Of a DNA stretch of 64,000 nucleotides, positions 1-8,925 are shown piece by piece. The notes under the pieces were generated by a model. It was not told where the DNA came from. It did no database searches and saw nothing but the letters and a program-made list of their open reading frames with translations. The stretch is from positions 806,001 through 870,000 of the forward strand of contig NZ_LR134310.1 of NCBI RefSeq assembly GCF_900636745.1, in the 5' to 3' direction. The translations under genes and the position numbers were made by a program. The number at the start of each line of letters is the position of its first letter. The stretch's first letter is position 1. This DNA is from Actinobacillus equuli. Its GTDB lineage: Bacteria > Pseudomonadota > Gammaproteobacteria > Enterobacterales > Pasteurellaceae.

Positions 1-285
1 CACGCATTCTCAATTGAATCTGATGAAGGTGTTGAATTATTCGTTCACTTCGGTATTGATACGGTTGAATTAAAAGGTGAAGGTTTTACCCGTGTAGCTC
101 AAGAAGGCCAATCAGTAAAAGCTGGTGACCCGATTATTAAATTCGATTTAGAATTACTTGAAAGCAAAGCAAAATCAGTATTAACACCGGTTGTTATTTC
201 TAATATGGATGAAATTAGTAACCTAGACAAAAAAGTCGGTCAAGTTGTTGCTGGTGAAAGCGTTGTATTAACATTAACTAAATAA
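1..285 (+). CDS. crr: PTS glucose-specific enzyme IIA, 3' part (5' end outside window)
   Basis: C-terminal 94 residues of the EIIA-Glc phosphocarrier, which takes phosphate from HPr, passes it to EIIB of sugar permeases, and regulates adenylate cyclase and non-PTS permeases in the cytoplasm. The frame is open from base 1. The first codon is the histidine equivalent to E. coli His75 (HAFSIES), and the phosphorylated His90 equivalent lies in [14 protein letters not shown]. The tail ([11 protein letters not shown]) also matches the family closely. The gene normally closes a ptsH-ptsI-crr operon, which fits the terminator just downstream. Only truncated by the window edge. Confidence 0.96.
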   Translation, partial: HAFSIESDEGVELFVHFGIDTVELKGEGFTRVAQEGQSVKAGDPIIKFDLELLESKAKSVLTPVVISNMDEISNLDKKVGQVVAGESVVLTLTK

Positions 286-307
286 TTGATTTAGTTGAAT
301 AAATCAC

Positions 308-338
308 TGCCACGATAGTAAAATATCGTGGCATTTTT
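308..338 (+). terminator. Intrinsic terminator after crr
   Basis: Ten-base-pair stem (308-317 pairing with 324-333) with a six-base loop, followed by a short T-run. It lies 22 bases after the crr stop and would end the pts operon transcript. Confidence 0.85.
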
Positions 339-473
339 ATTGGTCTAATTTTATTTAGTTATAGCGAAAAAATAATCAAACGGGTAAAATGGACATAAGT
401 TTTTGCGTAAAGGGAATTTCTCTTTACGCTTTTATTTTCTACTTATTAATAACTTATTATTTTTTGAGAAATT

Positions 474-1901
474 ATGGCGAAATTACATATTACAACTTGG
501 GGCTGCCAAATGAATGAGTACGACTCATCAAAAATGGCGGATCTTCTAAATTCTACTCACGGATTAGAACTGACCGATAAACCGGAAGAAGCGGACGTTT
601 TATTACTTAATACCTGCTCAATTCGTGAAAAAGCACAAGAAAAAGTATTCTCGCAACTTGGTCGCTGGAAAAACTGGAAAAAAGATAAACCGAATCTGAT
701 TATTGGTGTTGGTGGTTGCGTGGCTTCACAGGAAGGCGAACACATTCGTGAACGTGCGCCATTTGTTGATATCGTATTCGGTCCACAAACTTTGCACCGT
801 TTACCGGAAATGATCAACAAAATCCGTGGAGGAGACCGAGCGATCGTTGATATTTCTTTCCCGGAAATTGAAAAATTTGACCGCTTACCGGAACCTCGTG
901 CTGAAGGCCCAACCGCTTTCGTTTCAATTATGGAAGGTTGTAATAAATACTGCTCATTCTGCGTAGTACCTTACACACGTGGTGAAGAAGTTTCTCGTCC
1001 GGTGGATGACGTATTATTTGAAATCGCACAATTAGCGGAACAAGGCGTACGCGAAGTGAACTTACTTGGTCAAAACGTAAATGCTTACCGTGGTGAAACC
1101 TTTGACGGCGGCATCTGCACATTTGCCGAATTGCTTCGTTTAGTCGCTGCGATTGACGGTATCGACCGTGTACGCTATACCACTAGCCACCCGATTGAAT
1201 TTACCGATGACATCATTGAAGTTTATCGTGACACACCTGAATTAGTGAGCTTCTTACACTTACCGATTCAAAGCGGTGCGGATCGTGTATTAACCATGAT
1301 GAAACGTAATCATACGGCATTAGAATATAAAGCGATCATTCGTAAATTACGTGAAGTTCGTCCGAATATTCAGATCAGTTCAGACTTTATCGTTGGCTTC
1401 CCGGGTGAAACGGCGGAAGACTTCGAACAAACGATGAAAGTGATCGAACAAGTAAACTTTGATATGAGCTTCAGCTTTATCTACTCTGCTCGCCCGGGTA
1501 CACCGGCAGCTGACTTACCGGATGATATTTCGGAAGAAGAGAAAAAAGAACGTTTAGCGCGTTTACAACAACGTATCAATCACCAAGCTATGCAATTCAG
1601 CCGTGCAATGTTAGGCACGGAACAACGTGTATTGGTGGAAGGTCCGTCTAAAAAAGACATTATGGAATTGACCGGTCGTACCGAAAACAACCGTATCGTT
1701 AACTTCCAAGGCACACCGGATATGATTGGTAAATTTGTAGATATTAAAATCACCGATGTTTATACCAACTCATTACGCGGCGATGTGGTTCGTACCGAAG
1801 ACGAAATGGGCTTACGTGTCGTAGAATCTGCGGCAAGTGTGATTGCTCGTACTCGTAAAGAAGATGAACTGGGTGTCGGCAAATATGTCGTAAATCTGTA
1901 A
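474..1901 (+). CDS. miaB: tRNA-2-methylthio-N6-dimethylallyladenosine synthase MiaB
   Basis: Radical SAM methylthiotransferase that adds the 2-methylthio group to i6A37 of tRNAs reading UNN codons, using two [4Fe-4S] clusters. At 475 residues it has the usual length. Visible domains: N-terminal UPF0004/MTTase domain with cysteines near 11, 48 and 82; radical SAM core with the CxxxCxxC triad at about 156, 160 and 163 (GCNKYCSFC); C-terminal TRAM domain from about 380. MiaA, which makes its i6A substrate, is encoded at 49209-50153. It stands alone between terminators, so it is probably monocistronic. Confidence 0.98.
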   Translation: MAKLHITTWGCQMNEYDSSKMADLLNSTHGLELTDKPEEADVLLLNTCSIREKAQEKVFSQLGRWKNWKKDKPNLIIGVGGCVASQEGEHIRERAPFVDIVFGPQTLHRLPEMINKIRGGDRAIVDISFPEIEKFDRLPEPRAEGPTAFVSIMEGCNKYCSFCVVPYTRGEEVSRPVDDVLFEIAQLAEQGVREVNLLGQNVNAYRGETFDGGICTFAELLRLVAAIDGIDRVRYTTSHPIEFTDDIIEVYRDTPELVSFLHLPIQSGADRVLTMMKRNHTALEYKAIIRKLREVRPNIQISSDFIVGFPGETAEDFEQTMKVIEQVNFDMSFSFIYSARPGTPAADLPDDISEEEKKERLARLQQRINHQAMQFSRAMLGTEQRVLVEGPSKKDIMELTGRTENNRIVNFQGTPDMIGKFVDIKITDVYTNSLRGDVVRTEDEMGLRVVESAASVIARTRKEDELGVGKYVVNL

Positions 1902-1911
1902 AAGATTAGAT

Positions 1912-1943
1912 AAAAAAACTCAGCCTTATGGCTGAGTTTTTTT
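1912..1943 (+). terminator. Intrinsic terminator after miaB
   Basis: Eight-base-pair stem (1918-1925 with 1930-1937) and a four-base loop, flanked by an A-run and a T-run, so it can act in both directions. It begins ten bases after the miaB stop. Confidence 0.88.
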
Positions 1944-1969
1944 ATGTACAAACATTGGATCTAGCTATA

Positions 1970-2027
1970 ACAAGCGGTCAAATTTAGTCTATTTTTTGCA
2001 AATTTTGCAGCAAAAAAGACCGCTTGT
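1970..2027. repeat. Head-to-head pair of uptake signal sequences
   Basis: ACAAGCGGTC at 1970-1979 and its complement GACCGCTTGT at 2018-2027, in the gap between the convergent miaB and rclC-like genes. In Pasteurellaceae such inverted uptake-signal pairs both promote DNA uptake and can fold as terminators. This spacing gives a long loop, so any terminator role here is weak. Confidence 0.8.
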
Positions 2028-2039
2028 CGAAGGATCTCC

Positions 2040-2675
2040 TTATGCTGCTTTCTTACGTGCAAGAATACGATTCGCACATTCTGCCGCTGCGGTTAAGCCT
2101 CCCGCCATCATAATAATATCTTTTACAATTAAGCGACCAACACCGGATAAATAAGGGAAACCGTGTGCCGGCGTCGGCATATCACCACCGAGGTTCGGTA
2201 CCCATGCCTCCGGCGTCGTAATTAAGAAAGAGAGCGTGACAATTGACATACCAAAGGTAAGTAAGCCCCCCGCCAAACCTGCCGTCGCATTCCAAATACC
2301 AAGTAAGGTTAAAATACCAACGGTTACAATCGTTGCACCGATAATATAAGAAGCGGTGTAAGTACCGTTTTCTTTATGCCATTCAATATTTTTCGCCACC
2401 ATTTTACCTTCAGGATTTTTATGTAAGGTATATTCCATTACCATTTCGCCTTTATCATTCGGTACTAGGTTCGGGCCTTTTTCATACATATAACTGAAGA
2501 ATGGGCTATTCGATACAAAATGCGCAATACCGTCCGCTTCATATTGGCAAACTTTGAGCCCGCCAATCCACGCCATAACGATAAAAATCGCAATACGAAT
2601 AAAGTTGATAAATTGACGCTGCATCGGTGCAACGATTTTTGCAACAAATTCAACAAAAATGTTAAATGCGTTCAT
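2040..2675 (-). CDS. DUF417 / RclC-like inner-membrane protein
   Basis: A 211-residue polytopic membrane protein of the DUF417 (YkgB/RclC) family. Hydrophobic segments lie near residues 22-42, 110-130, 135-155 and 180-200. The family signature FIRIAIFIVMAWIGGLKVCQYEADGI is split by a longer loop (about 55-105). E. coli RclC belongs to the reactive-chlorine-resistance operon; that role is known for the family member and only inferred here. No rclA, rclB or rclR is adjacent. A 9-bp palindrome lies 29-49 bases upstream of the start. It is followed downstream by uptake signals and the miaB terminator. Confidence 0.85.
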   Translation of the reverse strand: MNAFNIFVEFVAKIVAPMQRQFINFIRIAIFIVMAWIGGLKVCQYEADGIAHFVSNSPFFSYMYEKGPNLVPNDKGEMVMEYTLHKNPEGKMVAKNIEWHKENGTYTASYIIGATIVTVGILTLLGIWNATAGLAGGLLTFGMSIVTLSFLITTPEAWVPNLGGDMPTPAHGFPYLSGVGRLIVKDIIMMAGGLTAAAECANRILARKKAA

Positions 2676-2703
2676 TTTTAACCTCTATAAATACAAATTC
2701 AAG

Positions 2704-2724
2704 GATAAGAAACGATTTCTTATC
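2704..2724 (-). promoter_or_regulatory. Palindromic candidate operator upstream of the rclC-like gene
   Basis: Perfect 9-base inverted repeat (GATAAGAAA at 2704-2712, TTTCTTATC at 2716-2724) around a CGA spacer, 29-49 bases before the minus-strand start codon. The symmetry and position suggest a repressor or redox-regulator site. No regulator can be named. Confidence 0.5.
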
Positions 2725-2854
2725 ATCGTTTCGTACCCCTTAATAAGTATTCCTTACAGGCAAAAGAAAATAAATTTTAATTTATAGTTAAAAAATCTAA
2801 TCAATATATTCTTATATCCAAAAAGCATAAAAAATGTTTATTATCTAGCCAAAC

Positions 2855-3934
2855 TTAATGAACATATCCCACATCAATATCCGCATCCGGATTTACTTTA
2901 TCGTATTTTTGTTCTTTGGTTTTGCCGGTATAAATTTCCGGATTTTCCGCTCCCTCAACAATCAACTTACCTTTCGCCCCTTTATCGGTTCTAAAAATAC
3001 TGTGATCAATAAAGGTATATTCGCCCGGTACTTTCATTTCCATTTCGACCACAGTGACACCGCCCGCCGGAATCAGCGTGGTTTGTACGTGGTGATTTTT
3101 AAGTGATCCGCCTTCCACATATACCGTATCAAACGGTTTACCGATCAAATGGAAAGAAGAAATTTTATTTGGGCCGGCATTGCCGACAAACAAACGCACT
3201 TTCTCCCCGACTTTGGCTTTTAAGGCATTTTCACCCATAGTGGAGCCGACTTTACCGTTAAATACGACATAATCAGGTAATTCATAACCGGCTTTTGTCA
3301 TATCGAAGATTTTCAGATCGGGATTGGCGCCGGCTTTTACATAAAATTCGTTTTGCATTAAATAGAATTCTTTATCGACTTTCGGTAATCCTTCTTTCGG
3401 TTCAACTAACATTAAACCGAACATTCCTTTACCTAAATGCACCGAGACCGGATCCGCACCGCAATGGTATAAATATAGCCCCGGTGACATGGCACGAAAG
3501 GCAAAAGTCGTTTGCTTACCGATTTCGGTTAAACTGGCTTTTGCCCCGCCGTCCGGTGCGGCGGCAGAGTGGAAATCAACCGCATGTGCCATTTTGCCGT
3601 TTGCCGGATTGGATACCTGAACTTCCACCATATCTCCTTCTCGTACTCGAATAAAAGGCGCCGGTGTTGATCCGTTGAACGTCCAATATTTAAACTTCAC
3701 ACCTTTTTCGATTTCCATCACCTTTTCCAGCGTCTCTAATTTAACTACCACTTTTGCCGGCGTATTACGTGTTAACGGCTTGGGTACATTCGGTGCAACG
3801 GTTAATTCCGCCTCAATTGTCGGTAAGTTTGCAACAGGCGTTAAACCAGAATTTTCTAGATTTGTTTGTTCCGCCATGAGTGGAGCGCTAGCTAAAAATG
3901 CTGCAAAACAGAGTGCTATAAGAGACTTTTTCAT
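2855..3934 (-). CDS. aniA: Copper-containing nitrite reductase (AniA/NirK type)
   Basis: Periplasmic enzyme reducing nitrite to nitric oxide during oxygen-limited growth; two cupredoxin domains form a trimer. Type 1 copper ligands are visible at H117, C158, H166 and M171 (YHCGAD, VHLGKGMFG). Type 2 ligands are H122, H157 and H311, and the catalytic pair is D120 and H262. I chose the ATG at 3934, not the upstream one at 3964, because it follows AAGGA and begins a standard Sec signal peptide (MKKSLIALCFAAFL) cleaved near Ala21. There is no lipobox, unlike the lipoprotein form in Neisseria. A TATAAT at 3969-3974 on this strand could be its -10. No nitric oxide reductase gene is nearby. Confidence 0.94.
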   Translation of the reverse strand: MKKSLIALCFAAFLASAPLMAEQTNLENSGLTPVANLPTIEAELTVAPNVPKPLTRNTPAKVVVKLETLEKVMEIEKGVKFKYWTFNGSTPAPFIRVREGDMVEVQVSNPANGKMAHAVDFHSAAAPDGGAKASLTEIGKQTTFAFRAMSPGLYLYHCGADPVSVHLGKGMFGLMLVEPKEGLPKVDKEFYLMQNEFYVKAGANPDLKIFDMTKAGYELPDYVVFNGKVGSTMGENALKAKVGEKVRLFVGNAGPNKISSFHLIGKPFDTVYVEGGSLKNHHVQTTLIPAGGVTVVEMEMKVPGEYTFIDHSIFRTDKGAKGKLIVEGAENPEIYTGKTKEQKYDKVNPDADIDVGYVH

Positions 3935-4013
3935 CGGTAATTCCTTCGTGTGTGAAACCTTCATTTAAATTATAATGACTAAAGTTGGTAAGCGGTAGAA
4001 TTTGAAATAGTTT

Positions 4014-4042
4014 TTGCAAAACTAAACCGTTTTAGCTAAGAT
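4014..4042 (+). promoter_or_regulatory. scr promoter with LacI-type operator in the spacer
   Basis: TTGCAA (4014-4019), 17-base spacer, TAAGAT (4037-4042), 36 bases before scrK. The spacer holds CTAAACCGTTTTAG (4022-4035), symmetrical about a central CG in five of six positions. This is the usual shape of LacI/GalR-family operators. ScrR, encoded three genes downstream, is the obvious candidate repressor. Confidence 0.65.
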
Positions 4043-4077
4043 AAATTAACTATTTTTTACTAAATAAAGAGGCGTGT

Positions 4078-5001
4078 ATGAGCAAGATTTGGGTTACCGG
4101 CGATGCGGTTGTGGATTTAATTCCGGATGGTGAAAATCACTATTTAAAATGTGCGGGCGGTGCGCCGGCAAACGTTGCGGTGGGTGTTTCACGTTTAGGT
4201 GTAGAAGCTGGTTTTATCGGTCGAGTAGGTTTAGATCCACTTGGCAAATTTATGCAGCAAACACTTAATGCGGAAAAAGTTTCAACCGAACATATGATCC
4301 TCGATCCGAAACAACGTACTTCGACTGTGATCGTCGGTTTAGATGACGGTGAGCGCAGCTTTACCTTTATGGTGAATCCAAGTGCGGATCAGTTTCTTGA
4401 AGTAAGTGATTTACCGACTTTCCAAAAAGGTGATTTCCTACACTGCTGCTCTATCGCACTTATCAATGACCCTTCACGTTCAACCACGATTGAAGCGATT
4501 CGCCGTGTAAAAGAAGCGAGCGGTTTCTTCTCATTTGACCCGAATTTACGTGAATCGCTTTGGACAAGTCTTGAAGAAATGAAACAAGTAGTAAATAACG
4601 TGGTGGCTATGGCAGACGTACTCAAATTCTCTGAAGAAGAATTAACGTTATTAACCAATACCACCACGCTTGAGCAAGCAACCAAAGTGATTACTGCACA
4701 ATATCCGGAGAAATTAATCATTATCACTTTAGGTAAAGACGGTGCGATTTATCACTTAAATGGTAATAGCCAAGTGGTTGCCGGCAAAGCGTTAAAACCG
4801 GTTGATACCACTGGTGCCGGCGATGCATTTGTAAGCGGTTTACTTGCCGGTTTATCACAAGTTGCGGATTGGAAAGACGAAAGCGTATTAGTGGATGTTA
4901 TTCGTAAAGCGAACGCTTCAGGCGCTTTAGCAACAACCGCAAAAGGTGCGATGTCAGCATTACCAAATAAAGCAGAGCTAGAAGCATTTTTAGCGCAATA
5001 A
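4078..5001 (+). CDS. scrK: Fructokinase, PfkB/ribokinase family
   Basis: ATP-dependent phosphorylation of the fructose released when sucrose 6-phosphate is hydrolysed. The 307 residues have the full family length. Signatures are the N-terminal GGAPANVAVGVSRLG (about 28-42) and the C-terminal ATP/anion-hole motif DTTGAGDAFVSGLL (about 243-256), with the catalytic Asp in GAGD. It precedes scrB and scrR on the same strand and lies behind a promoter holding a LacI-type operator. Both the sequence and the context favour fructose over ribose or ketodeoxygluconate as substrate, though related sugar kinases cannot be fully excluded. Confidence 0.92.
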   Translation: MSKIWVTGDAVVDLIPDGENHYLKCAGGAPANVAVGVSRLGVEAGFIGRVGLDPLGKFMQQTLNAEKVSTEHMILDPKQRTSTVIVGLDDGERSFTFMVNPSADQFLEVSDLPTFQKGDFLHCCSIALINDPSRSTTIEAIRRVKEASGFFSFDPNLRESLWTSLEEMKQVVNNVVAMADVLKFSEEELTLLTNTTTLEQATKVITAQYPEKLIIITLGKDGAIYHLNGNSQVVAGKALKPVDTTGAGDAFVSGLLAGLSQVADWKDESVLVDVIRKANASGALATTAKGAMSALPNKAELEAFLAQ

Positions 5002-5008
5002 TCACAAC

Positions 5009-5034
5009 AAGCGGTGAAATTTCACCGCTTTTTT
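5009..5034 (+). terminator. Uptake-signal palindrome acting as terminator after scrK
   Basis: Perfect palindrome of 11-base arms (5009-5019 and 5020-5030) built from two fused AAGCGGTG uptake cores, followed by TTTT. It lies in the 51-base scrK-scrB gap and could reduce but need not abolish read-through into scrB. Confidence 0.7.
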
Positions 5035-5052
5035 GCAACTTAGGATTTTACT

Positions 5053-6486
5053 ATGCAGATTTTCAATAACGGCAAATACAAAAGTCTTCACGCAGCAGAA
5101 CAAGGCGAATTAGCGACAATCCGCCAAACCGTACTTTCGGATAAGGATTTCTATCCGACCTACCATTTAGCGCCACAAACCGGTTTATTTAACGATCCGA
5201 ACGGCTTAATTTTTGACGGTGAGAAATATCATATCTTCGCACAATGGTTCCCTTATGATGCCATGCATGGAATGAAACACTGGGAACATTTTATTACCCG
5301 TGATTTGCAAACTTTTGAAAAATCCGACCGCTTGATCCCAGATGAAATGTTTGAATCACATGGTTGCTATTCAGGCGGTGCGATTATGTGGCAAGATAAA
5401 ATCGTGGCGTTCTATACCGGTAATACTCGCCGTGCAAGCGATAATCAACGTGTTCCGCACCAAAACATTGCGATTTTTGATAAATCGGGCAAATTATTAG
5501 AAAAACGTTGCATTATCGACCAAGCACCAGCTGGCTATACCGAACACGTTCGTGATCCTAAACCGTTTGTGACTGCAGAGGGTAAAATTCGCTTTGTACT
5601 TGGCGCACAGCGTGAGAACCTAACCGGAACTTGCTTAGTGTATGAGATGGACGATCTCGATAGCACACCTCGTTTAATTTCCGAATTAGCGGTCAAAGAC
5701 TTTGATAACAGCAATGTGTTTATGTGGGAATGTCCGGATCTGTTCCAACTTAGCGGTAAAGATGTGTTTGTTTGGTCTCCACAAGGCAAATTACGTGAAG
5801 CGCATCAGTTCCAAAATAATTATCACGCCACCTATGCGCTAGGTAAATTAGACGGCAATAATTTAACTGCCGAACATATCGAAGAACTGGATTACGGTTT
5901 TGATTTCTATGCGCCGCAATCGGTACAGAATTCTGATCGTATTATGTTTGGCTGGATCGGCCTACCGGATTTAACCTACCCGACCGATAAATATAAATGG
6001 CATTCAACCTTAAGTCTGCCACGTCAAATAAAGGTAGAAAACGGTAAAATTCAGCAAACACCAATCGTTAAATTAGCCACAAAACAAGCGGTCGAAATTG
6101 AGCAAAAAATTGCAATCGACAATCTTGATACCGCCTATTTGCAAATTTCTGTCGAAAATCAACCGCTTGCATTAGACTTCTTTAGCAATGAAAAAGGGCA
6201 AACTTTGAGCCTACGCTATGAAAACGGTTTATTAACGCTAGATCGCAGTGCAACAGAGCAAACGGATCTTATGGAAAAATTCGGTAGCCAACGCCATTGT
6301 GAAGTGGAGAAACTCAATAACTTAGAGATTTTCTTTGACCGTTCTGTAGTAGAAATTTTCATCAATGGCGGAGAAAAAGTGATGACATCACGATTCTTTA
6401 TTGCAAATCGAATCAATCTGTTAGAAACTTCTCGTCCGTTAACCGTACAAATTGCCCAAGTACAGGCAATTCAAATCCAAAATTAA
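5053..6486 (+). CDS. scrB: Sucrose-6-phosphate hydrolase (GH32)
   Basis: Cytoplasmic invertase that splits sucrose 6-phosphate into glucose 6-phosphate and fructose. At 477 residues it has the usual length. GH32 catalytic landmarks are all present: the nucleophile Asp in FNDPNGL (about residue 48), the transition-state RDP motif (HVRDPK, about 175), and the acid/base Glu in MWECPDLF (about 227). The C-terminal beta-sandwich carries DRSVVEIFINGGE. It sits between scrK and scrR. No sucrose EII permease (scrA) is in the window, so uptake must be encoded elsewhere. Confidence 0.96.
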   Translation: MQIFNNGKYKSLHAAEQGELATIRQTVLSDKDFYPTYHLAPQTGLFNDPNGLIFDGEKYHIFAQWFPYDAMHGMKHWEHFITRDLQTFEKSDRLIPDEMFESHGCYSGGAIMWQDKIVAFYTGNTRRASDNQRVPHQNIAIFDKSGKLLEKRCIIDQAPAGYTEHVRDPKPFVTAEGKIRFVLGAQRENLTGTCLVYEMDDLDSTPRLISELAVKDFDNSNVFMWECPDLFQLSGKDVFVWSPQGKLREAHQFQNNYHATYALGKLDGNNLTAEHIEELDYGFDFYAPQSVQNSDRIMFGWIGLPDLTYPTDKYKWHSTLSLPRQIKVENGKIQQTPIVKLATKQAVEIEQKIAIDNLDTAYLQISVENQPLALDFFSNEKGQTLSLRYENGLLTLDRSATEQTDLMEKFGSQRHCEVEKLNNLEIFFDRSVVEIFINGGEKVMTSRFFIANRINLLETSRPLTVQIAQVQAIQIQN

Positions 6487-6495
6487 TCACAATAA

Positions 6496-6524
6496 GGCAC
6501 AAGTAAAAAACTTGTGCCGTTTTA
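6496..6524 (+). terminator. Intrinsic terminator after scrB
   Basis: Eight-base-pair stem GGCACAAG/CTTGTGCC (6496-6503 with 6511-6518), seven-base loop, then a T-rich tail. It separates scrB from scrR. Confidence 0.82.
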
Positions 6525-6558
6525 CTTCCATACGAAAATCATTTTTGAGGAAAAAACC

Positions 6559-7578
6559 GTGGAATCAAAACCTAAAAAACGTCTAACGCTCAATGATATT
6601 GCCGCACTCAGCGGTGTATCGAAAACGACCGCGAGTATAGTTCTTAATGGTAAAAGTGATGATTTTCGTATTAAACCGGAAACCCGCCAAAAAGTACAAG
6701 CGATCGCTGAACAATACGGTTATCGCGCCAATGTTTATGCGAAAGCATTACAGGCGCAACGCTCTAACGTTATTGGTTTGGTAATTCCGGATCTCACCAA
6801 TTACGGCTTTGCCTCCACTGCTCGTAATCTTGAGAAGCTATGCCGAGACAACGGTTTACAGTTAGTAATTGCCTGTTCCGATGATAATCCGCAACAAGAA
6901 AAACTGGTAATTGAACGTTTATTGGATCGTCAGGTTGATTTGCTGATTACCGCTCCGACTCATCAAGATCCGAATTATTATCAAAAGATCATTCGACACA
7001 CTCCGGTGCTACATATCGACCGCCATATTCCGAACTTGGAGCTGAATTACATTATCAGCGATGACACGCCAAGTGTCGCGAAGTTGGTGGAAAATATCGT
7101 ACGTGCTTATCAACCGAAAGAGTTTTTCTATTTAGGCGGACAACTTTCGCTTTCACCAAGTGCCTCTCGCTTAGAAGGCTTTTATGAAGGCTTGGAGCAA
7201 TCGCATTTAGCGGTACAAAGTAGCTGGATTTTACATAAGGACTACCAACCGGAATCCGGCTATCAAATGTTTGCCGAAATTGTTAAACGTTTAGGGCGTT
7301 TGCCCGAAGCGGTATTTACCGCCTCTTACACGATTTTGGAAGGGGTATTACGTTACTTAACCGAACATAAACAAATGGCGAAATTGATGAATCAAGAGCT
7401 ACATTTAGCCACTTTTGATGATCACCATTTATTAGATGCTTTACCGTTTCATATTCATTCGATTGCACAAGATCACGAGCAAATTGCACTGAAAACATTC
7501 CAGCTTATGCGAGAAAAGCTACAACGCAAAGCGATTAGCAATGCCAAAGTTGATTGTGAAATTATTTGGCGACACTAA
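6559..7578 (+). CDS. scrR: LacI-family repressor of sucrose genes
   Basis: DNA-binding repressor of 339 residues. The N-terminal helix-turn-helix is LTLNDIAALSGVSKTTASIVLNG (about residues 8-30), followed by a periplasmic-binding-protein-like effector domain. I chose the GTG at 6559, which follows GAGG and gives the normal LacI-family N-terminus. An in-frame GTG at 6514 lies inside the scrB terminator hairpin and is rejected. The likely effector is fructose or sucrose 6-phosphate (family knowledge). A probable target is the CTAAACCGTTTTAG site at 4022-4035, which would make the circuit autoregulated if transcription reads through from scrB. Confidence 0.9.
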   Translation: MESKPKKRLTLNDIAALSGVSKTTASIVLNGKSDDFRIKPETRQKVQAIAEQYGYRANVYAKALQAQRSNVIGLVIPDLTNYGFASTARNLEKLCRDNGLQLVIACSDDNPQQEKLVIERLLDRQVDLLITAPTHQDPNYYQKIIRHTPVLHIDRHIPNLELNYIISDDTPSVAKLVENIVRAYQPKEFFYLGGQLSLSPSASRLEGFYEGLEQSHLAVQSSWILHKDYQPESGYQMFAEIVKRLGRLPEAVFTASYTILEGVLRYLTEHKQMAKLMNQELHLATFDDHHLLDALPFHIHSIAQDHEQIALKTFQLMREKLQRKAISNAKVDCEIIWRH

Positions 7579-7610
7579 AACAAATATAGTTACTTTTAAA
7601 AGGATATCCT

Positions 7611-8108
7611 ATGGCACATTTTTATGAATATTTAGAATTTAGCAGTGACGAAGACCGTGAAAATCAACTGGAGGTTTATGTTGACGTCAAACTTGAAGCG
7701 GAAACCGAAGAAAAGCTTAAAGCACTCGGCGTACAAGGCGATTGGCTAGTAATGGCAGAGCCTTATTGCCCGGATTGTGTCGAAATCGTGGCTTACTTCC
7801 AACGTATGACGAAGCTCAACCCGAATATCAAAGTGAAATATGTTTCACGTAAAGATAACAAAGAGCGTAAGCATTTTGACAGTGATGAGCAACAACAAGC
7901 GGTTATTTCTGCACAAAAAATCCCAAGTATCTTTGATATTCGTAACGGCAAAACTGAATTAGTTTTATGTGAGTTCCCGCAATTCTTAAAACAGAAAATA
8001 GAAGCGGCGCCGGAAAAATTTGACGAACTAAAAGCCGATTTCCGTATGGGAAAATTCGGTAAACAAGTTGAAGCGGAATTATTAGCGATTCTAACAAAGA
8101 ATGCATAA
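7611..8108 (+). CDS. Thioredoxin-fold protein with CPDC motif
   Basis: A 165-residue cytoplasmic protein with no signal peptide. It resembles the thioredoxin_9 type: the segment WLVMAEPYCPDCVEIVAYFQRM (about 43-64) has a CxxC active-site-like motif CPDC at the start of a helix, and KIPSIFDI (about 102-109) gives the cis-proline loop. A thiol-disulfide role is inferred from the motif; the redox partner is unknown. It starts 33 bases after scrR behind AAGGA and so may be cotranscribed with it, with no evident functional link. It ends at a strong terminator. Confidence 0.8.
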   Translation: MAHFYEYLEFSSDEDRENQLEVYVDVKLEAETEEKLKALGVQGDWLVMAEPYCPDCVEIVAYFQRMTKLNPNIKVKYVSRKDNKERKHFDSDEQQQAVISAQKIPSIFDIRNGKTELVLCEFPQFLKQKIEAAPEKFDELKADFRMGKFGKQVEAELLAILTKNA

Positions 8109-8119
8109 GCTATTTTGAT

Positions 8120-8163
8120 AAACCCACCTTACAAGCACTACCAAGCCCTAATAGGTGGGTTTT
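8120..8163 (+). terminator. Intrinsic terminator after the thioredoxin-like gene
   Basis: Ten-base-pair stem (8120-8129 with 8153-8162) around a 23-base loop, ending in T-rich sequence. Confidence 0.7.
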
Positions 8164-8296
8164 CTATATAAGACGCTTATATAAAACAAATAATAATACG
8201 CATAAAACTTCGGAATGCACTTTTTGCTTAAAGAAAGAGAAATTTTAGATATAAAAAAAGCACCTCGTGGTGCTATCTTATTTTGACTTGATAAAA

Positions 8297-8372
<76 letters not shown>

Positions 8373-8418
8373 GTCGAAATTATTTTAATTTAAAATAATT
8401 TGGAAGTTTATTATCGAA

Positions 8419-8505
8419 TGGTGCCCGAGGCCAGACTTGAACTGGCACGCCCCGAAAGGCGAGGGATTTTAAATCCCTTGCGTCTACCGATTCCGCCACT
8501 CGGGC
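8419..8505 (-). tRNA. tRNA-Leu (TAA)
   Basis: Class II tRNA of 87 bases including the encoded CCA. Acceptor GCCCGAG/CTCGGGC, anticodon loop TTTAAAA (anticodon TAA), and a long variable arm CGCCTTTCGGGGCG. Identical in its body to the copies at 8538 and 8749. Confidence 0.97.
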
Positions 8506-8537
8506 TTCGATAATTAATTTTATTTTAAGCTTTAAAA

Positions 8538-8624
8538 TGGTGCCCGAGGCCAGACTTGAACTGGCACGCCCCGAAAGGCGAGGGATTTTAAATCCCTTGC
8601 GTCTACCGATTCCGCCACTCGGGC
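8538..8624 (-). tRNA. tRNA-Leu (TAA)
   Basis: Second copy, 87 bases including CCA, directly upstream of the Leu copy at 8419 in transcription order. Same anticodon loop and variable arm. Confidence 0.97.
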
Positions 8625-8646
8625 ACAACCGTTTTAAATCTTAAAA

Positions 8647-8722
<76 letters not shown>

Positions 8723-8748
8723 ATAATTTAAATTTTGTCATTCTAAAA

Positions 8749-8835
8749 TGGTGCCCGAGGCCAGACTTGAACTGGCACGCCCCGAAAGGCGAGGGATTTT
8801 AAATCCCTTGCGTCTACCGATTCCGCCACTCGGGC
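8749..8835 (-). tRNA. tRNA-Leu (TAA)
   Basis: Third Leu copy, 87 bases including CCA. It is second in transcription order, directly after the first Gly gene (gap of 11 bases). Confidence 0.97.
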
Positions 8836-8846
8836 TCACCTTAAAA

Positions 8847-8922
<76 letters not shown>

Positions 8923-8925
8923 AAT

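Noticed and set aside
2858-3968. Several plus-strand frames of 80-120 codons within aniA
   Set aside because: They are antisense shadows of a gene whose copper ligands and signal peptide are all in the minus frame.
3935-4020. FNR or NsrR site in front of aniA
   Set aside because: Only weak partial matches to TTGAT-N4-ATCAA or to the NsrR consensus are present; not enough to call.
6514-6558. Upstream GTG start for scrR
   Set aside because: It lies within the scrB terminator stem, has no ribosome-binding site, and adds residues that LacI-family N-termini do not have.
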